DNA of 64,000 nucleotides from Schaalia cardiffensis (lineage in GTDB: Bacteria; Actinomycetota; Actinomycetes; Actinomycetales; Actinomycetaceae): assembly GCF_016405145.1 (NCBI RefSeq), contig NZ_JAEKIA010000002.1:186001-250000 (forward strand). Reading direction: 5' to 3'. Shown one piece after another: positions 55,220 to 64,000 of the stretch. Each line of letters begins with the position of its first letter. The stretch's first letter is position 1. Position numbers and translations under genes: made by a program. A model generated the notes under the pieces. It searched no databases. It was not told where the DNA came from and saw nothing but the letters and a program-made list of their open reading frames with translations.

Positions 55220-55819
55220 TCAGTCCTGAGGCTCAGCCCCCGTCCACTCGTACCAGCCCGAATGCAAGATGAGCCAGGCGATGAGGGCGTAGCCGGACTG
55301 TCCCGGCAAGGTCAGTCCCGAGGCGCTTTGAGCGCGCGAGGCCGCCATGTCCTCGAACCACTGATCGTGGGTGGCCAGGGGAGTGGCGAGATCGACATAG
55401 GGCAGGCCCCGGCGTTGGCAGACCTCTGCGCAAGAGCGCGAAAGCTCTTTGACACTGTGATGATCAACTCCGGCCAGGGGAGCGGGGCCGATGACGAAGC
55501 AGGGGATCCCCAGGGCCGTCGCCCGGTCGGTGATATTTGCAAGGTTGAGGCGTGAACGCGCCGAACTCAGGCCCGCGAGGATATCGCTCGCACCAACGTG
55601 GATGAGCAGGCCCCGGGGTCCGCCGGAGGACAGGCGGGGCATGACTTCGCCCTCCCAACGGGCGCACAGGTCCTTCGTCGTCTCCCCCGGGGAGGCGAGC
55701 GTCATCAGTGTCGGCGGCTCACTGAACTTCGAGCGCGCGAGGACGCGCCCCACCCATCCGAGCCCTCGCGGGTCCCCGGTGCCGGCAACGAGCTCGTCGC
55801 CGATGACGCACAGGCGCAT
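55220..55819 (-). CDS. SGNH/GDSL-fold protein with degenerate catalytic motifs
   Basis: 199 residues. The fold entry MRLCVIGDELVAGTGDPRGL corresponds to block I, but the nucleophile Ser of GDS is Glu. The block III Gly-x-Asn-Asp is HVGASDI, with no Asn. The block V region reads LTLPGQSGYALIAWL, without Asp-x-x-His. Hydrolase activity is therefore doubtful, although the fold and length are kept. AGGGGG precedes the ATG. It starts 17 nt after the kgd stop and is probably co-transcribed. A binding or regulatory role is possible. Confidence 0.78.
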   Translation of the reverse strand: MRLCVIGDELVAGTGDPRGLGWVGRVLARSKFSEPPTLMTLASPGETTKDLCARWEGEVMPRLSSGGPRGLLIHVGASDILAGLSSARSRLNLANITDRATALGIPCFVIGPAPLAGVDHHSVKELSRSCAEVCQRRGLPYVDLATPLATHDQWFEDMAASRAQSASGLTLPGQSGYALIAWLILHSGWYEWTGAEPQD

Positions 55820-55835
55820 ACCGCCCCCTTCGCCT

Positions 55836-58800
55836 TCAGCGGTCGAATGCGCGCGCGATCAGATCGGCGTTCTGCGCCTTGTGAAGGGACGCGCGTCCGG
55901 CCGCAGTCGTCGCCGATTCCGGTCTCGAAACGAGGCGGACGGGCTTCGACCACTCCATGAACATATTGAGAGCGAGGAACGGCCACGCGCCCTGATTCCG
56001 GGGCTCGTCCTGGACCCAGGAGACCTGAGCGGACGGGTAGGCGTCGAGAACCTCGCGGATCTCGGCTTCCGGGAGCGGGTAGAGCTGCTCGAGCCTCACA
56101 ATCGCGGTTGAACGATCGGAGCGCGCCTCGCGTTCTCTTAGAAGGTCATAGTAGACGCGACCAGAGCATAAGAGGACGCGAGTCACCGCCGAAGGATCGA
56201 TTGAAAGATCCATTTCGTCAATGACGGGGCGGAAAGAACCGGAGGTGAATTCTTCAATGCTGGAGGTCGCGGCGCTCAAACGCAGCAGCTGTTTCGGAGT
56301 GAAAGCAATGAGCGGGCGCCTGGGCCGCTGGTAGGCCTGACGGCGCAGCATATGGAAGTGGTTCGCCGGAGTGGAGGGTTGAACGATCCACATATTGTCC
56401 TGGGCGGCGAGCTGGAGGTAGCGCTCAATGCGGGCTGAGGAGTGGTCGGGCCCCTGCCCTTCGTAGCCGTGGGGCAGGAGCATGACGAGCGAAGAACGCT
56501 GTCCCCACTTCTGTTCAGCAGAGCAGATGAACTCGTCGATGACGGTCTGCGCACCATTCGCGAAATCCCCGAATTGTGCTTCCCAAATGGTCAGGGCGTC
56601 GGGTCGCTCCACTGAGTAGCCGTAGTCGAAGGCGAGAACCGCGTATTCGGAGAGGGGAGAGTCGTAGACGTCAAAGCGCGCCTGGTCGGCGGTGAGGAAC
56701 TGGAGGGGAGTGAACTCTCTTCCGTCGAGGAAGTCGTGTAGGACCGCGTGACGCTGGACGAAGGTCGCGCGGCGGACATCTTCGCCGGACAGGCGGATCG
56801 GCGTGCCCTCCATGAGGAGGGTCCCGAATGCGAGGAGCTCCGCGAATCCCCAGTCGATGGGGCGGGTTCCATAGGCCATGTCGCGGCGCCGTTCGCACAA
56901 TTGCGCGAGTTTCGGATGGGGCGTGAAACCGCTGGGGAAGGCGGTGTGCGCATCTCCGATCCTGCGGATGAGGTCCTCTGAGGCGCAGGACTGCCATCCG
57001 ATCATCATTCCTCGTCCGGGCAGCTGGGATTCGTGCGCGACCCAGTTGGGGACCGCCTCTTCGCCCGCTGGTGAGCCAAAACCCGCCGGGGCTGTGCCCG
57101 GGGCTTTGTCAGCTGAAGCTTCGGCGCCCTCGGCGTTCGAGAGCCGCTTTTCGCGGGTCTCTTCGAGGATGCGGGAGAGTTCTTCTTCGTACTCGGCGAT
57201 GGAGGCCTGGGCTTCTGCTTCGGTGAGTTGACCGCGACCAACAAGATTACGCGTGTAGACGGCGCGTGTGGAGGGGATGCGGTTAATGAGCTCGTACATG
57301 ACGGGCTGAGTCATTGAGGGGTCGTCGCCCTCGTTGTGTCCTCGCCGCCGGTAACAGACCATGTCGATGAGGACATCCTTGTGGAACGCGGTGCGGTACT
57401 CCCAGGCGAGGGCGGCCGCGCGGACGACCGCTTCGGGGTCGTCGCCGTTGACGTGCAGGATCGGGATCTGCAGGCCTTTGGCGAGGTCGGTCGGGTAGCG
57501 GGTGGAGCGCCCCGAGGTCGGGCCGGTCGTGAAACCGATCTGGTTGTTGACGATCACGTGGATCGTGCCCCCGGTCTTGTAGCCGCTCAACTGACTGAGG
57601 TTGAGGGTCTCTTGGACGACGCCCTGGCCGATGAAGGCGGCATCGCCGTGAACGAGGACGGGGATGATCGGAAGTTCGGGGTCGCCGAGCTCCTCTTGCT
57701 TGGCCCGTACGATCCCTTCGAGGACGCCGTCGGCCGCTTCGAGGTGAGAGGGGTTGGCTCCCATGTACACCTTCGTCGCGACACCATCGTCCAGGGAGTA
57801 CACGCCCCAGGTGCCCAGGTGGTACTTCACATCCCCGGACCCTTGCCCGGTTGAGGGATCCTGGTGGCCTTCGAATTCGGAGAAGATCTGCCCGTAGGAC
57901 TTGCCCGCGATGTTCGCGAGGACGTTGAGACGGCCCCTGTGGGCCATGCCGATAGCGACTTCGTGCAGGCCGTTGCGGGCTGAGCGGGCGAGAATCTCGT
58001 CGAGTAGGGGGATGAGGGACTCCCCGCCTTCGAGGCTGAAACGCTTTTGGCCGACGAACTTCGTTTGGAGGAACTCTTCGAAGGCTTCAGCGCGGATGAG
58101 GGTTTGCAGGATGTGTCGTTGCTCAGCCGCTGAGGGCGCCTCGTAGGGGCCTTCGATGCGTTCTTGGACCCAGGCGCGCTGCTCGGGGTCTTGGATGTGC
58201 ATGTATTCGATGCCGAGGGACCGCGAATAGGTGTCGTGCAGTCGGGTGAGGATGTCGCGCAGGAGCATCTGGTCGACTCCCCCGAACCCCCCGGTGGGGA
58301 AGGGCCGGTCGAGGTCCCAGACGGACAGGCCGTAGCGTGTCATATCGAGGTCGGGGTGATGGCGCACCCGGTAGGCGAGGGGATCGGTGTCGGCTGCGAG
58401 GTGGCCGCGCGAGCGGAAAGCGTGGATGAGTTCAACGATGCGGGCTGGCTTGCCCTTTTCCCGTTCGGGGTCGTACTCCACGTCCGCTTCCCAGGCGTAG
58501 GGGCTGACGGGGACGTGCAAGGAGGTGAAGACCCTCTCGTAGAAGCCTTCAACGCCTGAGAGCTTCTTGTCGATGAGGCCGAGGAAACGCCCCGAGGCCG
58601 CGCCTTGGATGATCCTGTGGTCGTAGGTGGATGACAGGTACATCGTCTTACCGATCGCCATGGAGGCGAGCCTCCTGGCGGAAACCCCCCGGTATTGGGC
58701 GGGGTAGTCGGTGGCGCCAACACCGATGATCGCGCCTTGGCCGTTCATGAGGCGAGGCACGGAAGTGGTCGTGCCCAAGGTTCCCGGGTTCGTCAGGGTG

Positions 58801-59654
58801 ATGGTCGCGCCTGCGAAGTCGGCGGTTGTCAGTTCGCCCGTGCGGGCGCGTTGGACGATGTCTTGGTAGGCGGCGACGAACTCCATGAAGGTCAGGGTGT
58901 CGGCGTCGTGGATGACGGGCACCATCAGGGAACGTTCGCCGTTCTTCATGGCGACGTCGATGGCGAGGCCGAGGCCGACGTGCGCGTGGCGGTGGATGGT
59001 GGGTTTTGCGCCTGTCATCTCATAGCGGACGTTGAGTTCGGGCATTTCGCATAGTGCTTCGACGAGGGCGGATCCGATAAGGTGGGTGAAGGACACTTTC
59101 CCGCCGGTTGTGCGCGCAAGGTGGGCGTTGAGTAGGGCTCGGTTCTCGATGAGGAGTTTTGCGGGGATCTGGCGTTGAGAGGTTGCGGTGGGGATGGATA
59201 AGGAGTCGTCCATGTTGCGCGCGGTTGCTCTGGCAACGCCTTTGAGGAGCGCGCTTTCGTCCTCGTTGAGCGTGTTCGAACTGCGCATCGATGCGGAGTG
59301 GGTGCGCAGCTGGCGGGTGTAGGGGCTGCTCGCTTCAGCGATCATGGAGGGCGGGGCCGGGGGGAGGTCTGAGCGGGTGACGGATTCCTCGTTCGTTCCC
59401 GCTTGCGCTGTGTCGTGGGCGAATGCTTCCTCAGCGAGGATGTGGGTGCTGGTGGGGGCTTGCGTCGTTTCCTGCTCGCGCTGGAGCGGGGACATCGGGG
59501 GTTTGGCGGCGCGGAGCTGCGGGGGTGCGGATTGGGTGGAGAAGTAGCGACGCCATGATTCGTCGAGGGATGCGGGGTCGGCGAGGTAGGCCTCGCGCAT
59601 ACGCTGGATGTACCAGTTTTCCGCTCCTGGCTGCTCCTGCTCGCTGGTGGCCAC
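55836..59654 (-). CDS. kgd: Multifunctional 2-oxoglutarate dehydrogenase E2-E1 fusion / 2-oxoglutarate decarboxylase
   Basis: 1272 residues. A short N-terminal segment (ENWYIQRMREAYLADPASLD) precedes an E2-like acyltransferase domain with YDHRIIQGAASGRFLG. The E1 ThDP enzyme with GMAHRGRLNVLANI, HGDAAFIGQGVV and VYRRRGHNEGDDPS-like CYRRRGHNEGDDPS follows. This E2-E1 fusion (SucA/KGD) is specific to actinobacteria and feeds the TCA cycle. The lipoyl domain is absent and must come from another E2. GTG at 59654 has AAAGGAG 7 nt upstream; the longer frame to 59837 is not supported. Confidence 0.95.
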   Translation of the reverse strand: MATSEQEQPGAENWYIQRMREAYLADPASLDESWRRYFSTQSAPPQLRAAKPPMSPLQREQETTQAPTSTHILAEEAFAHDTAQAGTNEESVTRSDLPPAPPSMIAEASSPYTRQLRTHSASMRSSNTLNEDESALLKGVARATARNMDDSLSIPTATSQRQIPAKLLIENRALLNAHLARTTGGKVSFTHLIGSALVEALCEMPELNVRYEMTGAKPTIHRHAHVGLGLAIDVAMKNGERSLMVPVIHDADTLTFMEFVAAYQDIVQRARTGELTTADFAGATITLTNPGTLGTTTSVPRLMNGQGAIIGVGATDYPAQYRGVSARRLASMAIGKTMYLSSTYDHRIIQGAASGRFLGLIDKKLSGVEGFYERVFTSLHVPVSPYAWEADVEYDPEREKGKPARIVELIHAFRSRGHLAADTDPLAYRVRHHPDLDMTRYGLSVWDLDRPFPTGGFGGVDQMLLRDILTRLHDTYSRSLGIEYMHIQDPEQRAWVQERIEGPYEAPSAAEQRHILQTLIRAEAFEEFLQTKFVGQKRFSLEGGESLIPLLDEILARSARNGLHEVAIGMAHRGRLNVLANIAGKSYGQIFSEFEGHQDPSTGQGSGDVKYHLGTWGVYSLDDGVATKVYMGANPSHLEAADGVLEGIVRAKQEELGDPELPIIPVLVHGDAAFIGQGVVQETLNLSQLSGYKTGGTIHVIVNNQIGFTTGPTSGRSTRYPTDLAKGLQIPILHVNGDDPEAVVRAAALAWEYRTAFHKDVLIDMVCYRRRGHNEGDDPSMTQPVMYELINRIPSTRAVYTRNLVGRGQLTEAEAQASIAEYEEELSRILEETREKRLSNAEGAEASADKAPGTAPAGFGSPAGEEAVPNWVAHESQLPGRGMMIGWQSCASEDLIRRIGDAHTAFPSGFTPHPKLAQLCERRRDMAYGTRPIDWGFAELLAFGTLLMEGTPIRLSGEDVRRATFVQRHAVLHDFLDGREFTPLQFLTADQARFDVYDSPLSEYAVLAFDYGYSVERPDALTIWEAQFGDFANGAQTVIDEFICSAEQKWGQRSSLVMLLPHGYEGQGPDHSSARIERYLQLAAQDNMWIVQPSTPANHFHMLRRQAYQRPRRPLIAFTPKQLLRLSAATSSIEEFTSGSFRPVIDEMDLSIDPSAVTRVLLCSGRVYYDLLREREARSDRSTAIVRLEQLYPLPEAEIREVLDAYPSAQVSWVQDEPRNQGAWPFLALNMFMEWSKPVRLVSRPESATTAAGRASLHKAQNADLIARAFDR

Positions 59655-60049
59655 GCGGATCTCCTTTTGCTCGTCATCGAAGCCTTGACGCCAGCATAGG
59701 TGCGATCTAGGCCTAAAGGCCCGGATTTGCTGAGATTTGACGAGGCTTCGGCGTTGCTTTAAACGAAGAACGAGATGAATTTGCAATTGCGTGGTGAGGA
59801 ATTGAGGAGCATTTGAAGGAAGTTTTGAGTGCTGCACTCGATCCAGAAAGGAAGAACAGGCTCTCGGATTGGCAAGGCGTACCCCGCGCCCTTCGACGAG
59901 CGGCGGATAAGATGTGCTCGCTCCCGGACAGGCGGAGCTGTTCTCCTCCCCGGTAGACTGAGGAACGATGGACGTAGATAGTACGGGTGAGACATCGCAT
60001 CACCCAACCCGGATTCTCCCCTCCCGTTCTCTGCCTTCAAGGAGCCCCA
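59655..60049. promoter_or_regulatory. Divergent promoter region of kgd and the CorC-like gene
   Basis: 395 bases without a gene. On the minus strand TATGCT (59693-59698) could be the -10 of kgd, with a leader of about 30 nt. A short palindrome TAGGCCTA lies just beyond it. No clear promoter for the plus-strand gene was identified. Confidence 0.35.
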
Positions 60050-61381
60050 GTGCTCTTTGACCTTCTCATGCTCCTACTCGGCGTCGTCCTCACAGCGGGG
60101 ACTTTCATCTTCGTGTCTGCCGAGTTCTCCCTCGTCGCCCTCGACCAGGCAATCGTTGAGAAGCGCGCCGCACAAGGAGACCCGCGGGCGAAAGCCGTCC
60201 TCGCGGCGACGCGCACCTTATCGACTCAACTGTCCGGAGCCCAGATCGGCATCACCTTGACGACGATCCTCCTGGGCTACACGACGCAATCCACTCTCGC
60301 GGATCTCCTCTCGAAGGGGCTTGTGAGCACGGGCCTCGCCTACGCTCTCGCGAGCGGCGCGGCCGTACTCATCGCGGCTATTGTCATCAACGCCTTTTCG
60401 ATGCTTTTCGGCGAGCTCGTCCCGAAGAACCTTGCGCTCGCCCATCCACTCAAAACCGCCAGGCTCGTCGTCGCCTTCCAGACCCTGTTCACCAGCGCAG
60501 TCAAACCCCTGATCCTCGTCCTCAACGGGACGGCGAATGGGGTCTTGCGCCTCATGGGTGTCGAGCCCCAAGAGGAGATCTCCTCTGCCCGCTCAGCCTC
60601 CGAACTTGAGGCGATGCTGCGCTACAGCGCGCAGGAGGGGACGATCGATACCTCCACGGCCTCGCTCCTCATGAATGCGATCCGTATTTCGGATCTGACC
60701 GCGGTCGACGTCATGACGGACCGGGGGCGCATGCGCATCCTCGAATCCACCGCCACCGCGGCCGATGTTGTGGCCCTCTCCCACGAAAGCGGTCACTCCC
60801 GTTTTCCCGTGATCGGCGATGACCTGGACGACATCATCGGCCTCGTCTCTCTCAGGCGCGCGATCGCGGTGCCTTTCGAGCGCCGCGCGGAAGTTCCCGT
60901 CGTGTCCTCATCGCTTTTGGCGGAAGCCCCCTCTGTGCCTGAGACCGTGCCGATTGGGCCGCTCATGGTTCAGTTGCGCGACGAAGGCCTCCAGATGGCG
61001 GTCGTCGTCGACGAATATGGAGGGGTCTCTGGAGTGGTCACCCTCGAGGACGTTATCGAGGAGATCGTCGGTGAGGTGTCCGACGAGCACGATGGGCGCC
61101 GACGGGGGATCCGCACCCGATCCGACGGGCAAATTCTCGTTCCCGGCCTCCTGCGTCCCGATGAGCTCGCCGAACGCACCAGGATCATTCTTCCCGAGGA
61201 CGGGGCCTACGACACTCTCGCAGGTCTTGTCATGGCTGAACTTGGACGTGTCGCCCAAGTCGGTGATGTCGTGGTCGTTGAGGGATACACCTTGGAAGTC
61301 GTGCAGATGCAAGGACGGCGTATCACTCAGATCGCGATCGCCCCGCCCGAAGCCGCAGAAGAGGAGGAGGTGGAGCTATGA
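60050..61381 (+). CDS. CNNM/CorC (hemolysin C-like) membrane protein, first of a pair
   Basis: 443 residues. The DUF21/CNNM domain has about four helices ([20 protein letters not shown], then [17 protein letters not shown]). Two CBS domains follow ([20 protein letters not shown], then [20 protein letters not shown]), then a C-terminal CorC_HlyC domain ([20 protein letters not shown]). The family is linked to Mg2+ or Co2+ export. GTG at 60050 has AAGGAG 5-6 nt upstream; the 21 codons from 59987 are not supported. Its TGA overlaps the next ATG. Confidence 0.9.
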   Translation: MLFDLLMLLLGVVLTAGTFIFVSAEFSLVALDQAIVEKRAAQGDPRAKAVLAATRTLSTQLSGAQIGITLTTILLGYTTQSTLADLLSKGLVSTGLAYALASGAAVLIAAIVINAFSMLFGELVPKNLALAHPLKTARLVVAFQTLFTSAVKPLILVLNGTANGVLRLMGVEPQEEISSARSASELEAMLRYSAQEGTIDTSTASLLMNAIRISDLTAVDVMTDRGRMRILESTATAADVVALSHESGHSRFPVIGDDLDDIIGLVSLRRAIAVPFERRAEVPVVSSSLLAEAPSVPETVPIGPLMVQLRDEGLQMAVVVDEYGGVSGVVTLEDVIEEIVGEVSDEHDGRRRGIRTRSDGQILVPGLLRPDELAERTRIILPEDGAYDTLAGLVMAELGRVAQVGDVVVVEGYTLEVVQMQGRRITQIAIAPPEAAEEEEVEL

Positions 61382-62445
61382 ATATCGCCTGGGGACTGAT
61401 CGTCACCTTTACCCTCCTCTTGCTCAATGCCTTCTTTGTCGCGGGGGAGTTCGCGACGACTTCGACTCGACGTTCCCAGATCGAGGCCCTGAAAGCCGAG
61501 GGGGCGCGCGGTTCTGCTCATGCGATGTACGCCCTTGAGCATGTTTCCCTCATGCTCGCGATTTGTCAGCTCGGAGTGACGATCGCGTCAACGACTCTTG
61601 GCCTCGTGGCAGAACCTGCGATCGTCAAGCTTGTGGAAGAGCCTTTGGCAGCTTTAGGTGCCTCTGCCTCTTCGGCCCACCTCGTCGCTTTTCTTCTCGC
61701 CCTCGCCCTCGTCTTGTTCCTGCACGTCGTTTTCGCTGAGATGGTCCCGAAGAATGTGTCGATTGCGAATCCTGCGCGGATGCTCCTGCTGCTTGCGCCG
61801 GTGCTTGTCGCCATCGGCCACCTTCTTCGGCCGATCATCCGCGCCATGGACGAGTTCGCGAACCGTTTCGTGCAGCTGTTCGGCGTGGAACCTAAATCTG
61901 AGATCACGGCGACTTTTACGACGGAGGAGGTCGCCTCCATCGTTGAAGTGTCTGCCGCCCAGGGAGCTCTCTCGGATGATTTGGGGTTGTTGAGCGGCGC
62001 TCTTGAGTTCTCAGAGGAGTCCGCACAAAGCGCAATGGTTCCCCTCGATGAGCTCATCACTTTGGAGAGCACGACGACGCCCGCACAGGTGGAACGCGAA
62101 GTCGCGGTCACGGGATTTTCGCGCTTCCCCATCACCAATGAGGAGGGCGCGATCACAGGCTACCTGCATCTCAAGGACGTGCTCTATGCGAAGGCCGAGG
62201 AGCGCGATGTGCCGGTCACCCCGTGGAGGATCCGCAAGATGGGGTCCGTCAACGCCGAGGACGAGGTCGAGGACGCTTTGCGTTATATGCAAAAAACGGG
62301 GACTCACTGCGCCCTCGTCGTCGATGATGCCCGGCGGGTGTTGGGAGTGCTCTTCCTTGAAGATGTTCTCGAAGAACTCGTCGGCGAAGTGAGGGACGGG
62401 CTCCAGCGCGATGATCTTGCCTGGGAGCGGGGTGAGGAGCGCTAG
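61378..62445 (+). CDS. CNNM/CorC-like membrane protein, second of the pair
   Basis: 355 residues with the same DUF21 (LLLNAFFVAGEFATTSTRRS, then CQLGVTIASTTLGLVAEPAI) and CBS regions (LHLKDVLYAKAEERDVPVTP, then GTHCALVVDDARRVLGVLFL). The C-terminal transporter-associated CorC domain present in its partner is missing; the protein ends EERGEER-like shortly after the second CBS. It is coupled by an ATGA overlap. Such unequal pairs are common in actinobacteria and may act as a heteromer (inference). Confidence 0.9.
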   Translation: MNIAWGLIVTFTLLLLNAFFVAGEFATTSTRRSQIEALKAEGARGSAHAMYALEHVSLMLAICQLGVTIASTTLGLVAEPAIVKLVEEPLAALGASASSAHLVAFLLALALVLFLHVVFAEMVPKNVSIANPARMLLLLAPVLVAIGHLLRPIIRAMDEFANRFVQLFGVEPKSEITATFTTEEVASIVEVSAAQGALSDDLGLLSGALEFSEESAQSAMVPLDELITLESTTTPAQVEREVAVTGFSRFPITNEEGAITGYLHLKDVLYAKAEERDVPVTPWRIRKMGSVNAEDEVEDALRYMQKTGTHCALVVDDARRVLGVLFLEDVLEELVGEVRDGLQRDDLAWERGEER

Positions 62446-62488
62446 GCACTCGGAGGGGACGTGGATCGGCATTCAGCCTCGTCTTTTC

Positions 62489-62636
62489 GTGTGGAACCCG
62501 GATCTTCGTGTGGAACCCGGGGTTCTTCGCGGGAAGGGCGGGGAGGATTCGCAGTGAGAGCCTCGCTTTTCGCGGGGGTGAAGGTGAGTCTGAGAGATCC
62601 GTTTTCGCGGGGGTGAAGGTGAGTCTGTGAGATCCG
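62489..62636. repeat. Tandem repeats between the CorC pair and the M23 gene
   Basis: TCGTGTGGAACCCGG occurs twice about 18 bp apart at 62489-62520. A 35-bp unit beginning TTTTCGCGGGGGTGAAGGTG is repeated back to back at 62567-62601 and 62602-62636 with a single mismatch. No gene is supported in the 295-base gap. Confidence 0.85.
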
Positions 62637-62740
62637 TCCCCCGAAGCGCTTGAAGCTCTGGCTAAGAGGGGCGCAGAAGCGGTAGTTTTGAGGAGTTGTG
62701 AACGGCTTTTGGCCGATACGTCGATGTGGAGGAAACCGGC

Positions 62741-63589
62741 TTGTCAGATCTGCCTTCTGAATGCCCGTACCCGTCTCGTCGCCAGATTCATGCGAGGACC
62801 GCTCAAGACGCCCCCATTCCTTCCTCGCATACGCCAAGATCCCTCAGGCGCGGTGCTGTGAGAATCAGTGTTCTCGCGGCTTTGAGTGCGATGACAGTCG
62901 CACTTCCCCTGTCGGGAACTCTCGGTGCTGAATGCTCTGTCGAGTTTCCTACCAGAAGCCTCGGCTATCACGCTCAGGCCACATCATGGGCCACACAGAT
63001 CTCACCTCAGACCGCGACTCCTCTTTCTGGATCTCAGACCGCGGCCTCGCGTACCCGTGTCCGCACGCCTCTCACTCTTACGACCTGCCTGCCTTCGGAT
63101 GTCTCCGGCAGCGGTGAGCGCAGCCTCGACGTGAATCCGATGACGATCTACTGGCCCCTCATGGAGGGAACCTACGAGGTCACTTCTCCCTTCGGGACGC
63201 GCGTGAACCCCGTGTCCGGTCAGGTCCTCGTTCACGAGGGGGTTGATATGGCCGCTCCAATGGACACTCCGCTCTACTCCATCTATGCCGGTGAGGTCGT
63301 TGAAGTCGCAGAGAACTCCCATTCGGGGGCGTATGTGAAGATCAAGCACACCGGAGTTGATGGCACGGTCTTCTACTCCGCATACCTTCACCAGTACATG
63401 AACAAGATTCGCGTCACGACCGGCGAAAAGGTTGAAGCCGGTCAGGAGATCGGAGCGGTCGGCTCGAATGGCTGGTCGACAGGACCACATCTGCATTTCG
63501 AGATTCGCGATTCCACTGACAAGCCGGTGGATCCACAAGAATGGATGGCGAACGCCGGAGCGCTTTACATTGGACAGAGGAACTGCTGA
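62741..63589 (+). CDS. Secreted M23 (LytM) endopeptidase
   Basis: 282 residues. A signal peptide (ISVLAALSAMTVALPLSGTL) is followed by a linker rich in Ser/Thr and an M23 domain. The domain has HEGVDMAAPMDTPLYSIYAG (zinc His and Asp) and GPHLHFEIRDSTDKPVDPQE (catalytic and zinc His), so the zinc site looks intact. It probably cuts peptidoglycan cross-bridges. TTG at 62741 has GGAGG 8 nt upstream. GTG at 62726 would put that site inside the gene and lacks its own. The stop overlaps the next ATG by one base. Confidence 0.9.
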   Translation: MSDLPSECPYPSRRQIHARTAQDAPIPSSHTPRSLRRGAVRISVLAALSAMTVALPLSGTLGAECSVEFPTRSLGYHAQATSWATQISPQTATPLSGSQTAASRTRVRTPLTLTTCLPSDVSGSGERSLDVNPMTIYWPLMEGTYEVTSPFGTRVNPVSGQVLVHEGVDMAAPMDTPLYSIYAGEVVEVAENSHSGAYVKIKHTGVDGTVFYSAYLHQYMNKIRVTTGEKVEAGQEIGAVGSNGWSTGPHLHFEIRDSTDKPVDPQEWMANAGALYIGQRNC

Positions 63590-64000
63590 TGATTCCCATG
63601 TCGTCTCGTCTCGGACCGATCATCCTTGCCCATCGGGGTGGGGACGAGGTCGCGTCGGAGAACTCCTATGAGGCTTTCGACAATGCCAGGACACTGGGGG
63701 TGCGTCATATTGAAACGGATGTGCACCTGAGCGCCGATGGGCGTGTCGTCATCAGCCATGACCCGACGGTGGATCGGTGCTTTAACGGGGTCGGCCGGAT
63801 CGCAGACTTAACGTGGCGCGAGCTGTCGAAGCTCGAGGACTCTCATGGCGCGCACATGCTCCTCTTAGAAGAGGCTCTTGACGCCTTCCCGGACATGTAT
63901 TTCAACATTGATGCGAAAGTCGATGGCGTTGAAGGTCCCCTTGTGGAGATCATTGCCGATGCGAACGCTTTCGATCGTGTTGTCTTGGCGTCGTTTTCCG
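63589..64000 (+). CDS. Glycerophosphodiester phosphodiesterase (partial, runs off the window)
   Basis: The first 137 codons are visible. GPIILAHRGGDEVASENSYE holds the catalytic His-Arg pair and Glu-Asn, and HIETDVHLSADGRVVISHDP carries the metal Glu-x-Asp and second His, as in GDPD enzymes that hydrolyse glycerophosphodiesters to glycerol-3-phosphate. The ATG at 63589 shares a base with the M23 stop, and GAGGAA lies 6 nt upstream. The rest of the gene is beyond position 64000. Confidence 0.9.
   Translation, partial: MIPMSSRLGPIILAHRGGDEVASENSYEAFDNARTLGVRHIETDVHLSADGRVVISHDPTVDRCFNGVGRIADLTWRELSKLEDSHGAHMLLLEEALDAFPDMYFNIDAKVDGVEGPLVEIIADANAFDRVVLASFS

Overview
The window is 64 kb of high-GC actinobacterial chromosome. 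Markers are a WhiB regulator, the MtrA-MtrB-LpqB signalling operon, a SigH/RsrA-type sigma/anti-sigma pair, DUF3499, an actinobacterial E2-E1 fusion 2-oxoglutarate dehydrogenase and ribosomal protein bL37. Choline-binding-type cell-wall repeats next to a LicD protein, and several proteins with an Actinomyces-like look, suggest the Actinomycetaceae (Actinomyces/Schaalia group). That placement is inference. No rRNA, tRNA, CRISPR array, transposase or prophage was found.

Layout. (1) 1-16.9 kb is a cell-surface polysaccharide locus: an acyltransferase, a Wzm/Wzt-type ABC exporter, a decayed membrane-protein gene, and a minus-strand set DUF2142 protein / flippase / LicD / RmlA. These are followed by an RmlC-RmlD fusion, a glucosaminidase with choline-binding-type repeats, two family 2 glycosyltransferases flanking RmlB, and an SDR epimerase. 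Together they can make dTDP-L-rhamnose and assemble, decorate and export a rhamnose-containing glycan. (2) 17-24.2 kb is a conserved actinobacterial block: TIGR03089, WhiB2-like regulator, very large glycosyltransferase, DUF5719, a metallopeptidase-family protein and DUF3499. (3) 24.7-36.7 kb carries a membrane protein, mtrA-mtrB-lpqB, comF, hpf, secA and an Rv3235-family gene, in the order known from mycobacteria. (4) 36.7-41.8 kb has a LysM protein, a BldC-like HTH protein, a SAF-domain protein, a CpaE-like ATPase and DUF6912. (5) 42-55.8 kb has sbcC-sbcD, hisN, rsgA-aroA-doxX, sigH-rsrA, the 24-residue bL37 gene, a two-component system and an SGNH-like gene. (6) 55.8-64 kb has kgd, two CNNM/CorC proteins, an M23 peptidase and a truncated GDPD.

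The most unusual signal is non-coding. The 1.14-kb hpf-secA gap holds five 94-bp tandem units of type A-B-B-B-A. Their linkers form small hairpins whose arms differ between copies but mostly keep pairing, using G:U wobbles. The array is bracketed by two diverged copies of a ~140-bp element that each end in a long inverted repeat. This resembles a structured RNA or a non-autonomous repeat element.

A second theme is minisatellites. In-frame 18- or 21-bp tandem repeats expand ComF, SbcC and the ATP-binding domain of a sensor kinase. Degenerate tandem repeats fill many intergenic gaps.

Several gene starts were moved from the longest possible frame on the basis of ribosome binding sites, stop/start overlaps and family length. 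Each case is noted in its entry.
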